Both the position numbers and the translations under genes were made by a program. A DNA stretch of 9,712 nucleotides from Porticoccaceae bacterium UBA4026. GTDB lineage: Bacteria; Pseudomonadota; Gammaproteobacteria; Pseudomonadales; Porticoccaceae. Positions 1 to 8,200 of this stretch are shown piece by piece. Position 1 is the stretch's first letter. Every line of letters starts with the position of its first letter. The notes beneath the pieces are model-generated. The model did no database searches, had not been told where the DNA came from, and saw only the letters and a program-made list of their open reading frames with translations. The stretch lies in contig DGAQ01000007.1 of the NCBI GenBank assembly GCA_002382445.1, forward strand, positions 1,433 through 11,144. The letters run 5' to 3'.

Positions 1-448
1 TGATGCTCGTGGTGTTGACGTGAACGATATGAATGCTTTGCGAACTAAAGCTCGAGCCGAAAACGTGCAGTTGCGCGTTATCCGCAACACTTTAGCTAAG
101 CGTGCATTTGCGGGAACTGACTACGCTTGCGTAGAAGATGTTTTGGTCGGACCCTCATTGTTTGCTTTCTCTATGGAAGATCCCGGTGCTGCTGCACGTT
201 TATTTAAAGACTTTGCGAAGGGGAATAATTCCTTTGCTGTTAAAGCGTTGTCAGTCAGTGGTCAGCTTCTTGGGAAAGAGCAGATAGACGTTCTTGCTAA
301 TCTACCGACCCTTAAACAGGCTCTCGGTATGCTGGCTAGCGTTACCTTAGCACCTGTTACTAAGTTGGTTAGGACTCTTAATGAAGTTCCAACTAAGGTA
401 ACTCGTGTCGTAGCAGCAGTTAAAACCCAAAAAGAGGAAGCCGCGTAG
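1..448 (+). CDS. rplJ: 50S ribosomal protein L10, 5'-truncated by window edge
   Basis: L10 is the base of the ribosomal stalk: it binds 23S rRNA and anchors L7/L12 dimers through its C-terminal helix. In E. coli it also represses translation of its own mRNA. The reading frame is open from base 2 (DARGVDVNDM...), matching the DSRGVTVDKM stretch near residue 29 of E. coli L10, so about 28 N-terminal residues lie upstream and the GTG at 20 is internal, not the start. Visible family signatures are RVIRNTLAKRAF, then VGPSLFAFSMEDPGAAARLF, then the LANLPT segment. The tail KLVRTLNEVPTKVTRVVAAV is the expected L12-binding region. It ends in TAG, 38 nt before rplL. 148 residues are visible. The autoregulatory leader, if present, is outside the window. 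Confidence 0.97.
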   Translation, partial: DARGVDVNDMNALRTKARAENVQLRVIRNTLAKRAFAGTDYACVEDVLVGPSLFAFSMEDPGAAARLFKDFAKGNNSFAVKALSVSGQLLGKEQIDVLANLPTLKQALGMLASVTLAPVTKLVRTLNEVPTKVTRVVAAVKTQKEEAA

Positions 449-486
449 GCGTCTTTCACTAAATAGATAAATATAGGAGGCCCAAA

Positions 487-867
487 ATGGCCCTGTCAAA
501 TGAAGATATTTTGAATGCAATCTCAGAAATGAGTGTTATGGACGTAGTTGGGCTTGTCAGCGCAATGGAAGAGAAGTTTGGTGTTTCTGCTCAGGCGGCC
601 GTTGCAGTTGCTGCAGCTCCTGCTGGCGGCGGCGATGCTGCTGTTGTAGAAGAGCAGACTGAGTTTGACGTAGTATTAAGCTCTATCGGCGAGAAGAAAG
701 TGAACGTTATTAAAGCTGTTCGCGCTATTACCGGTCTTGGGCTTAAGGAAGCTAAAGAGTTAGTCGACGGAGCACCTTCTACAATTAAAGAAGGCGTCTC
801 AAAAGACGACGCTGAAGCGACTAAGAAGCAGTTAGAAGAAGCTGGCGCAACCGCTGAACTTAAGTAG
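487..867 (+). CDS. rplL: 50S ribosomal protein L7/L12
   Basis: This is the multicopy stalk protein that recruits and stimulates the translation GTPases (EF-Tu, EF-G, IF2, RF3). It has 126 residues, against about 121 in E. coli. The N-terminal dimerisation and L10-binding domain (about 1-33) contains SVMDVVGLVSAMEEKFGVSA. A flexible Ala/Gly-rich hinge follows (about 36-52, with AAAPAGGGDAA). The globular C-terminal domain (about 56-126) carries the conserved GLGLKEAKELVD factor-binding helix and the EGVSKDDAEATKKQLEEAGA end. The start is fixed by a consensus AGGAGG at 475-480, six bases before ATG. It sits 38 nt behind rplJ with no terminator between, so the two are cotranscribed. The strong ribosome binding site fits the need for several L12 copies per ribosome. 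Confidence 0.99.
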   Translation: MALSNEDILNAISEMSVMDVVGLVSAMEEKFGVSAQAAVAVAAAPAGGGDAAVVEEQTEFDVVLSSIGEKKVNVIKAVRAITGLGLKEAKELVDGAPSTIKEGVSKDDAEATKKQLEEAGATAELK

Positions 868-883
868 GTTTAGTGTGCGAGCT

Positions 884-899
884 GCCTGATTTTTCAGGC
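884..899 (+). promoter_or_regulatory. Small hairpin upstream of the rplL-rpoB attenuator
   Basis: GCCTGA (884-889) and TCAGGC (894-899) form a perfect 6-bp stem around a TTTT loop, 16 nt after the rplL stop codon. It directly abuts the attenuator hairpin that starts at 901. It could stabilise the 3' end of rplL mRNA or mark a processing site. The pairing is seen directly; the role is inferred. Confidence 0.5.
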
Positions 900-900
900 T

Positions 901-933
901 GGGCTGAGGGGAGATTCCCTTCGGCCCTTTATT
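901..933 (+). terminator. rplL-rpoB attenuator (terminator-like hairpin)
   Basis: Bases 901-912 (GGGCTGAGGGGA) pair with 916-927 (TCCCTTCGGCCC) in a continuous 12-bp stem that includes two G-U pairs, closed by a 3-nt GAT loop. The 3' arm is followed at once by TTTATT. This is the form of an intrinsic terminator with a short, interrupted U-tract. E. coli has a partial terminator (attenuator) in the same spacer, where most transcripts stop so that L7/L12 is made in excess over RNA polymerase. Position and form suggest the same role here. Partial rather than full termination is inferred, because rpoB needs read-through unless it has its own promoter. Confidence 0.8.
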
Positions 934-954
934 GCTTGTAAGTAAGGGGAATCT
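912..954 (+). promoter_or_regulatory. Alternative stem that would open the attenuator hairpin
   Basis: Bases 912-921 (AGATTCCCTT) can pair with 945-954 (AGGGGAATCT) over 10 bp with one G-U pair. This uses the 3' arm of the attenuator, so the two structures exclude each other. The downstream partner is made after the termination point. It therefore cannot act as an ordinary antiterminator, but it could refold read-through RNA into a different stem, for example for RNase processing. E. coli has an RNase III site in this spacer. The pairing is seen; the function is inferred. Confidence 0.4.
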
Positions 955-961
955 GCAAGCA
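933..961 (+). promoter_or_regulatory. Hairpin in the rpoB leader
   Basis: TGCTTGTA (933-940) pairs with TGCAAGCA (954-961) over 8 bp, with one U-G pair and a 13-nt loop. It has no U-tract, so it is not a terminator. It partly competes with the alternative stem at 912-954. It may be a processing or stability element of the rpoB mRNA leader; no specific role can be assigned. Confidence 0.4.
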
Positions 962-968
962 TTATGAA

Positions 969-986
969 CTTGAGTGTGAACTCAAG
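969..986 (+). promoter_or_regulatory. GNRA-capped hairpin in the rpoB leader
   Basis: CTTGAGT (969-975) and ACTCAAG (980-986) form a perfect 7-bp stem capped by GTGA, a GNRA-type tetraloop in RNA. It ends 28 nt before the rpoB Shine-Dalgarno. Such loops are stable and can dock to receptors or proteins. It could take part in translational control of rpoB or protect the 5' end after processing; the role is inferred only. Confidence 0.5.
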
Positions 987-1014
987 ACTGAACGGTCCCT
1001 ATAAAGTTAACACC

Positions 1015-1019
1015 GAGGA
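1015..1019 (+). promoter_or_regulatory. rpoB ribosome binding site, decides the start
   Basis: GAGGA at 1015-1019 is the only good Shine-Dalgarno here. It touches the ATG at 1020, leaving no spacer, but lies six bases before the in-frame ATG at 1026. The 1026 start also gives MAYSFTEKKRIRK, which matches the known N-terminus of RpoB (MVYSYTEKKRIRK in E. coli). Confidence 0.8.
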
Positions 1020-1025
1020 ATGCAA

Positions 1026-4000
1026 ATGGCTTACTCCTTCACTGAGAAGAAACGTATCCGCAAGAATTTTGGCAAGTTGCCAAATACCATGGATTTGCCG
1101 TATTTATTAGCGATTCAACTTGATTCCTACAAAAAATTTACGCAAAAAGGTGTGGCGATGGAAGATCGCCTGAACACCGGTTTGCATGCTGCGCTGAACT
1201 CTATTTTTCCAATTGTCGGATATTCAGGTCACGCTGCACTAGAATACGTCGACTATGTCATGGGCCGGCCGGCCTTTGATGAGGAAGAGTGTAAGCTTCG
1301 CGGAGTTACCTATTCTGGTGCGGTGCGCGTCCGTGTTCGATTGGTTATCTACGATAAAGAATCGGCGAGCAAGGCCATCAAAGATATACGTGAGCAAGAG
1401 GTTTATCTGGGTGAGGTTCCTCTGATGACCGAAAATGGTACCTTTATTATTAATGGTACGGAGCGAGTTATTGTCTCTCAGTTGCACCGTTCTCCAGGCG
1501 TAATATTTGATCACGATAAAGGTAAAACGCATTCTTCCGGTAAGCTGTTGTATACCGCTAGAGTAATTCCTTATCGTGGGTCATGGTTAGACTTTGAGTT
1601 TGACCCCAAAGATATGCTTTACGTTCGAATAGATCGTCGCCGCAAGTTACCTGCGACTATTTTATTGCGGGCTCTTGGATATAATTCTGAAGAGATTCTG
1701 GCTAAGTTTTTTGACACCAGCGTGTTTCACTTTAAGAAAGATTTATTTTCTCTGGACCTCGACCCTGAGCGTCTGCGTGGTGAGATTGCAGTTTTTGATA
1801 TTAAAGATAAAAAAGGTGCCGTCATTGTTGAGAAGGGCCGCCGTATTACGGCGCGTCATATTCGAGAGCTTGAAAAAGGTAAGGTCACCAAGCTTGATGT
1901 GACCCACGAATACTTGCTTGGTAGGGCGCTGGCAAAAGATGTCGCTGACCCTAAAACCGGCGAGTTGATGCTTGAGTGTAATACAGAAATCACTGAAGAA
2001 AATCTTGCCTTGATGCTGGAAGCGGGGATTGTCGATATTGAGACGTTGTATACCAACGATCTTGATTGCGGTCCTTTCATGTCCGATACATTAAGGATAG
2101 ATCCCTCTCGAACTCAGCTAGAGGCTTTAGTTGAGATTTATCGAATGATGCGACCGGGCGAGCCGCCGACTAAAGAGTCGGCCGAGAACCTGTTCTACAA
2201 TCTTTTCTTTAACATTGAGCGTTATGATCTATCTTCTGTTGGTCGGATGAAGTTCAACCGCCGGCTTGATCGGGATGCGGAGCAAGGTGCGGGCATTCTT
2301 TATGACGAGCGTTACTTTTCAATGCTCAAAACTGATGAAGCTAAAGAGTTACATGAGCAGTTCGGTGCATCAACAGACATTGTTGATGTGATGACTAAGC
2401 TTATAGGCATTCGTAACGGCAAAGGATCTGTGGATGACATTGATCATCTTGGAAACCGTCGAATTCGTTCGGTTGGAGAGATGGCTGAGAATCAATTCCG
2501 TGTTGGTTTGGTTCGTGTTGAGCGCGCCGTTAAAGAGCGTCTAGGTGTTGCTGAGTCTGAAGGGCTGATGCCACAAGATCTAGTCAATGCTAAGCCTGTT
2601 GCTGCGGCCATGAAGGAATTTTTTGGTTCTAGCCAGCTTTCGCAGTTTATGGATCAAAACAATCCGCTATCTGAGGTTACTCATAAACGTCGAGTGTCTG
2701 CATTAGGACCCGGTGGTTTGACGCGCGAGAGAGCCGGATTTGAGGTGCGAGATGTTCACCCCACTCACTATGGCCGGGTTTGCCCTATTGAAACGCCGGA
2801 AGGGCCGAATATTGGTTTGATTAACTCACTGGCTACCTATGCCAGAACCAACCATTACGGGTTTATTGAAACGCCTTATCGTAAAGTAACCAACGGTAAA
2901 GTTAGCGCTGATATTGAGTATCTTTCTGCGATTAATGAATCTCAGTTTGTTATTGCCCAAGCATCGGCAGCGTTGGATAAGAATGATAACTTTGTAGACG
3001 ATATGGTTGCTGTAAGGAACCAAGGTGAATTTACCGTAAAGTCTCCTGAAGATATTGACTATATGGATGTTTCGCCACAGCAAGTTGTTTCTGTTGCGGC
3101 TGCATTGATTCCGTTCCTTGAGCACGATGATGCTAACAGGGCGCTAATGGGATCAAACATGCAGCGCCAAGCCGTTCCGACTTTACGCGCTGAAGCGCCT
3201 TTGGTTGGTACCGGGATCGAGCGTGTTGTTGCCCGTGATTCCGGTGTATGTAAGGTAGCTAAACGCGGCGGTGTTGTTGAAAGTGTTGATGCTGGACGTG
3301 TTGTTGTTCGGGTAAGCGATGAGGAAGTTGAATCTGGTGAGGCTGGTGTAGATATCTATAACCTTACTAAGTACACCAGATCTAATCAAAATACCTGTAT
3401 CAATCAAAGGCCAATTGTTAAGCAAGGCGATGTTATTTCTCGCGGCGACGTTCTAGCTGACGGGCCTTCTGTTGATCTTGGAGAGCTGGCGCTTGGGCAA
3501 AACATGCGCATTGCGTTTATGCCTTGGAATGGATATAACTTTGAAGATTCGATTTTAATCTCAGAACGCGTTGTTAAAGAAGATCGTTTCACCACGATTC
3601 ATATCCAGGAGCTTACCTGTGTTGCTCGTGATACGAAATTAGGGTCTGAAGAAATAACGGCGGACATTCCCAATGTTGGTGAAGCTGCTCTGGCACGGCT
3701 TGATGAATCAGGTATTGTCCATATTGGAGCTGAAGTGGCTGCTGGTGACATTTTGGTCGGCAAGGTAACGCCTAAAGGCGAAACCCAACTAACTCCGGAA
3801 GAAAAGCTTCTGCGTGCGATTTTTGGCGAGAAAGCATCCGACGTCAAGGACACCTCGCTTCGAGTGCCGAGTAGTATTAAAGGCACCGTGATTAACGTTC
3901 AGGTGTTCACGCGAGACGGTCTTGAAAAAGATCAGCGGTCTCTCGATATTGAAAGAGCGGAGCTTGATCAATTCAGAAAAGATCTCAACGATGAGTATCG

Positions 4001-5168
4001 TATTGTTGAAAATGCGACTTTAGGGCGTTTATTTACAGCTCTAATTGGTGAGAAAGTAGTTAAGGCTGAAGGCTTGAAAAAAGGAGACGAGCTTACTGCG
4101 GAGGCTGTTGGAGAATATTCTTCGGACGATTGGTTTGCCATTCGTATGAGTAAAGCAGGCCTCAATGATCAAATTGCAGCTGCTCAAACTCAGCTTGGAG
4201 AAAGACGAACTCTGCTTGATGAGCGGTTCGAAGAGAAGCGTGGAAAGCTGCAAAGTGGTGACGATTTAGCGCCTGGCGTACTTAAAACCGTTAAAGTTTA
4301 TCTTGCTGTTAAACGCCGTATTCAGCCTGGCGATAAGATGGCCGGACGGCATGGTAACAAAGGTGTTATCTCGGTGATTAAGCCGGTTGAAGATATGCCT
4401 TACGATGAAAATGGTGAGCCGGTCGATATTGTGCTGAACCCGCTTGGTGTTCCATCGCGAATGAACGTTGGCCAGGTTCTTGAAGTTCACATGGGTATGG
4501 CAGCTAAGGGTCTAGGCGTTAAAATTGATGCAATGATCAAGACTCAGGCTAAGGCAGCTGAAATACGCAAGTTCTTGCAGGAAATCTATGACGTTGGCGA
4601 CACTGCTTATGGAACTGATCTAAAAGAGCTAAGTGATCAAGAAGTGTTGGAGCTAGCGGCAAACTTGCGGAATGGCGTGCCCATAGCGACACCAGTCTTT
4701 GACGGCGCCCATGAGGTCGAGCTCAAAAGTATGTTGGCATTAGCTGATTTGCCAGAGAGTGGGCAAACTACGCTTTATGATGGACGTACAGGGGATAAAT
4801 TTGATCGTCCAGTAACAGTTGGCTACATGTATATGCTCAAGTTGAACCACTTGGTCGACGATAAGATGCATGCGCGTTCAACCGGTTCTTATAGTTTGGT
4901 TACGCAGCAACCGTTGGGGGGTAAAGCTCAGTTTGGTGGTCAGCGCTTCGGTGAGATGGAAGTGTGGGCTTTGGAGGCATATGGTGCCGCCTATACCTTG
5001 CAGGAAATGCTCACCGTCAAGTCGGACGATGTTGCTGGTCGAACCAAAATGTATAAAAACATTGTGGATGGTGATCATCGAATGGAGCCTGGCATGCCAG
5101 AGTCATTCAACGTATTGGTCAAGGAGATTCGTTCCCTTGGTATCAATATGGAGTTAGAAAACGAATAA
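1026..5168 (+). CDS. rpoB: DNA-directed RNA polymerase subunit beta
   Basis: This is one of the two large catalytic-core subunits of RNA polymerase; it works with beta', two alpha subunits, omega and sigma. It has 1380 residues from the ATG at 1026, against about 1342 in E. coli and about 1357 in Pseudomonas. In order it shows the N-terminal TEKKRIRK segment; the lobe, including the proteobacterial insertion region after LRALGY (about 219-340); an extra roughly 22-residue segment at about 426-450; and the rifampicin-binding cluster (about 534-560, GSSQLSQFMDQNNPLSEVTH then KRRVSALG). There the equivalents of E. coli D516, H526, R529 and S531 are wild type, predicting rifampicin sensitivity. 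Then come GYNFEDSIL, the second insertion region (about 978-1080), active-site lysines K1104 and K1112 in GDKMAGRHGNKG, and the C-terminal KLNHLVDDKMHARSTGSYSL and SLGINMELENE. It is intact and lies 70 nt before rpoC. Confidence 0.99.
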   Translation: MAYSFTEKKRIRKNFGKLPNTMDLPYLLAIQLDSYKKFTQKGVAMEDRLNTGLHAALNSIFPIVGYSGHAALEYVDYVMGRPAFDEEECKLRGVTYSGAVRVRVRLVIYDKESASKAIKDIREQEVYLGEVPLMTENGTFIINGTERVIVSQLHRSPGVIFDHDKGKTHSSGKLLYTARVIPYRGSWLDFEFDPKDMLYVRIDRRRKLPATILLRALGYNSEEILAKFFDTSVFHFKKDLFSLDLDPERLRGEIAVFDIKDKKGAVIVEKGRRITARHIRELEKGKVTKLDVTHEYLLGRALAKDVADPKTGELMLECNTEITEENLALMLEAGIVDIETLYTNDLDCGPFMSDTLRIDPSRTQLEALVEIYRMMRPGEPPTKESAENLFYNLFFNIERYDLSSVGRMKFNRRLDRDAEQGAGILYDERYFSMLKTDEAKELHEQFGASTDIVDVMTKLIGIRNGKGSVDDIDHLGNRRIRSVGEMAENQFRVGLVRVERAVKERLGVAESEGLMPQDLVNAKPVAAAMKEFFGSSQLSQFMDQNNPLSEVTHKRRVSALGPGGLTRERAGFEVRDVHPTHYGRVCPIETPEGPNIGLINSLATYARTNHYGFIETPYRKVTNGKVSADIEYLSAINESQFVIAQASAALDKNDNFVDDMVAVRNQGEFTVKSPEDIDYMDVSPQQVVSVAAALIPFLEHDDANRALMGSNMQRQAVPTLRAEAPLVGTGIERVVARDSGVCKVAKRGGVVESVDAGRVVVRVSDEEVESGEAGVDIYNLTKYTRSNQNTCINQRPIVKQGDVISRGDVLADGPSVDLGELALGQNMRIAFMPWNGYNFEDSILISERVVKEDRFTTIHIQELTCVARDTKLGSEEITADIPNVGEAALARLDESGIVHIGAEVAAGDILVGKVTPKGETQLTPEEKLLRAIFGEKASDVKDTSLRVPSSIKGTVINVQVFTRDGLEKDQRSLDIERAELDQFRKDLNDEYRIVENATLGRLFTALIGEKVVKAEGLKKGDELTAEAVGEYSSDDWFAIRMSKAGLNDQIAAAQTQLGERRTLLDERFEEKRGKLQSGDDLAPGVLKTVKVYLAVKRRIQPGDKMAGRHGNKGVISVIKPVEDMPYDENGEPVDIVLNPLGVPSRMNVGQVLEVHMGMAAKGLGVKIDAMIKTQAKAAEIRKFLQEIYDVGDTAYGTDLKELSDQEVLELAANLRNGVPIATPVFDGAHEVELKSMLALADLPESGQTTLYDGRTGDKFDRPVTVGYMYMLKLNHLVDDKMHARSTGSYSLVTQQPLGGKAQFGGQRFGEMEVWALEAYGAAYTLQEMLTVKSDDVAGRTKMYKNIVDGDHRMEPGMPESFNVLVKEIRSLGINMELENE

Positions 5169-5174
5169 GCGATA

Positions 5175-5217
5175 GTTTGCTTACTGATGGTCGGGGTGAT
5201 TAATCGCCTCGGCAAAC
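5175..5217 (+). promoter_or_regulatory. Compound hairpin in the rpoB-rpoC spacer
   Basis: An outer 6-bp stem, GTTTGC (5175-5180) with GCAAAC (5212-5217), encloses an inner stem of about 8 bp, CGGGGTGA (5192-5199) with TCGCCTCG (5204-5211). The inner stem has two G-U pairs and a TTAA loop. The arms stack on the 3' side, with an 11-nt bulge on the 5' side. No U-tract follows, so it is not an intrinsic terminator. It ends nine bases before the rpoC ribosome binding site and may affect rpoC translation or mRNA stability. The pairing is seen; the role is inferred. Confidence 0.5.
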
Positions 5218-5226
5218 CCAGTTACT

Positions 5227-5232
5227 GGAGGA
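5227..5232 (+). promoter_or_regulatory. rpoC ribosome binding site supporting a TTG start
   Basis: GGAGGA at 5227-5232 is a strong Shine-Dalgarno placed six bases before TTG at 5239. No ATG or GTG lies nearby in frame that would keep the conserved N-terminus, so this site fixes the non-AUG start. Confidence 0.85.
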
Positions 5233-5238
5233 AGAGCC

Positions 5239-8200
5239 TTGAAGGACTTAGTCAATCTACTCAAGCAGAAAGAACAAAACATCGAATTTGATAATATTCG
5301 TATTAGTCTCGCTTCGCCAGCAATGATCCGTTCGTGGTCGTTTGGTGAGGTTAAAAAGCCGGAGACTATTAACTATCGCACGTTCAAGCCAGAGCGCGAA
5401 GGTCTTTTCTGTGCCAAGATTTTTGGACCTGTAAAAGATTATGAATGCCTGTGTGGCAAGTACAAGCGCATGAAGCATCGCGGTATAGTGTGCGAAAAGT
5501 GCGGTGTTGAGGTGACGCTTACCAAGGTACGTCGTGAACGTATGGGCCATATTGAGCTGGCTTGTCCGGTCGCCCACATCTGGTTTTTGAAGTCACTACC
5601 GTCACGTATTGGTTTAATGTTGGACATGACATTACGTGAAATTGAACGCGTGCTTTACTTTGAATCCTATGTCGTTACTGATCCGGGTTTAACTACCCTT
5701 GAAAAAGGACAGTTACTCACCGATGAAGAGTATTTTGAGTCGCTGGAAGAATTTGGTGACGAATTTGTCGCCACAATGGGTGCTGAAGCGATCCAGATGC
5801 TGCTTAAAGAAATTGTCATGGAAGAAGAAATTGCGGATATTCGTGAGGAAATGCCCAATACTAAATCCGAGACAAAAATTAAGAAATTTGCTAAACGGTT
5901 AAAATTGCTTGAAGCGTTCCACAGTTCTGGCAATAAGCCTGAGTGGATGGTGCTGCAGGCATTACCCGTATTACCACCGGATTTACGTCCATTGGTTCCT
6001 CTTGATGGCGGTCGGTTTGCAACGTCTGATCTAAACGACTTGTATCGTCGGGTGATCAATCGTAATAATAGGCTCAAGCGTCTTCTCGAGTTGAGCGCGC
6101 CAGATATTATTGTGCGCAATGAAAAACGTATGTTGCAAGAATCTGTAGATGCCCTGCTCGATAATGGTCGACGTGGTCGTGCTATCACAGGCTCTAACAA
6201 GCGCCCATTAAAGTCGCTTGCTGACATGATTAAGGGTAAGCAGGGTCGCTTCCGTCAAAATTTACTCGGTAAGCGAGTTGATTATTCTGGACGTTCGGTG
6301 ATTGTCTGTGGTCCTACCTTGCGTTTACATCAATGTGGCCTGCCTAAGCGGATGGCTTTGGAGCTGTTCAAGCCCTTCATTTTCAGCAAGCTTGAGCTTC
6401 GCGGTTTAGCCACAACGATTAAAGCTGCTAAGAAGATGGTTGAGCGTGAAGAGCCGGTTGTTTGGGATATTCTCGATGATGTTATTCGTGAACACCCAGT
6501 GCTACTGAATAGAGCGCCCACATTGCACCGTCTTGGCATTCAGGCTTTTGAGCCTGTATTGATCGAAGGTAAAGCGATTCAGCTGCACCCCTTAGTTTGC
6601 GCTGCGTTCAACGCTGATTTTGATGGTGACCAGATGGCTGTGCACGTGCCACTGACTATTGAAGCTCAGATGGAATCCCGGGCATTGATGATGTCGACTA
6701 ATAATATTCTGTCGCCTGCTTCTGGTGAGCCGATTATTGTGCCGTCACAAGACGTTGTACTTGGCCTTTATTACATGACTCGCCACAAAGTCAACGCCTT
6801 AGGTGAGGGGATGATATTTGCCGACGGCAAAGAAGCCTCTCGCGCATATGACTCAGATAAGGTTGAACTTCAGGCGCGCGTAAAAGTCCGTATCCTCGAA
6901 GTTTTAGTCGACGAGGTAACGGGCGAGCGCACTGAAGAGCGGAAAATAGTTGATACGACTGTAGGCCGTATTCTACTTTGGGAATCAGTACCTCAGGGCC
7001 TTCCATTTAGTTTGGTGAATAAGCCTATGGTAAAAAAGGCAATCTCACTTATTCTAAATGAGTGTTATCGGCGTGTTGGTTTGAAAGATACGGTTATCTT
7101 CGCCGATCAATTAATGTATACCGGATTCAAATTCTCGACTCGTTCGGGAGTCTCTATCGGAGTTAACGATTTTGTTATCCCAGATGATAAGGGCGAGATC
7201 ATTTCTGGCGCTGAAGGTCAGGTACGTGAAATTGAAAGTCAGTTTGCATCAGGTCTGGTAACTCAAGGTGAAAAGTACAACAAAGTTATTGATATCTGGT
7301 CTCAAGCTAATGATCGGGTAGCTAAGTCGATGATGAAGGGTATTAGTACCGAGAAAGTGAAGAACCGCGATGGTGATTTAGAAGAGCAGGATTCTTTCAA
7401 CTCCGTATTCGTCATGGCCGATTCTGGTGCTCGTGGTTCTCCTGCGCAGATTCGTCAGTTAGCGGGTATGCGTGGTTTGATGGCGCGACCTGATGGTTCG
7501 ATTATTGAAACGCCAATTACTGCCAATTTCCGTGAAGGTCTGACGGTTATGCAGTACTTTATTTCGACTCACGGTGCTCGGAAAGGTCTAGCTGATACAG
7601 CGTTAAAAACGGCGAACTCTGGTTACCTTACTCGACGTTTAGTTGATGTTTCTCAAGATGTTGTGGTCACCGAAGTTGATTGCGGTACGACAGAAGGCCT
7701 ATTGATGGCTCCGGTTATTGAGGGTGGCGATATTATCTCCTCACTGGGTGATCGAATTTTGGGTCGTGTTGTCGCTAAAGATGTTAATAAGCCTGGTAGT
7801 GAAGAGATTGCTGTTCCTGCCGGGACAATGATTGACGAACAATGGGTGCTTCGCATTGAAGCCTTGAGTATTGATGAGGTGACTGTACGTTCACCGATTA
7901 CCTGTGAAGTGCGCCATGGCATTTGTTCTGCTTGTTATGGACGAGATTTAGCTCGTGGTCATCGTGTAAATCAGGGCGAGGCGGTTGGTGTCATCGCGGC
8001 TCAGTCAATTGGAGAGCCGGGTACTCAGCTAACTATGCGTACCTTCCACATTGGTGGTGCGGCATCGCGAGCTTCAGCTGTGGACAGCGTCAAGGTCAAG
8101 CAAGATGGTGTTGTACGACTTCTGAACCTAAAAACGGTTGAGAATAAGGACAAGCATTTGGTTGCGGTATCTCGCTCCGGTGAGCTGGCTATCGCTGATG

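Noticed and set aside
20..22. GTG at 20 as the start of rplJ
   Set aside because: The frame is open to the window edge and the upstream residues DARGVD match internal L10 sequence, so the gene starts outside the window.
1000..1005. TATAAA as a -10 box for a separate rpoB promoter
   Set aside because: No acceptable -35 lies 16-18 bp upstream; the nearest TTGA-like element is 24 bp away.
1020..1025. ATG at 1020 as the rpoB start
   Set aside because: It directly touches the GAGGA motif with no spacer and adds MQ before the conserved MAYSFTEKKRIRK N-terminus; ATG at 1026 is better on both counts.
1239..1532. 97-codon open frame on the - strand inside rpoB
   Set aside because: It is fully antisense to conserved beta coding sequence, has no recognisable family and shows no independent gene context.
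2625..2709. Possible rifampicin-resistance substitutions in rpoB
   Set aside because: All the main positions (equivalents of Q513, D516, H526, R529, S531) carry the usual sensitive-type residues.
5667..6227. 186-codon open frame on the - strand inside rpoC
   Set aside because: It lies antisense to highly conserved beta' sequence, its translation is Ser/Arg-rich with no recognisable domain, and rpoC's strong constraint explains the open frame. It is a shadow.
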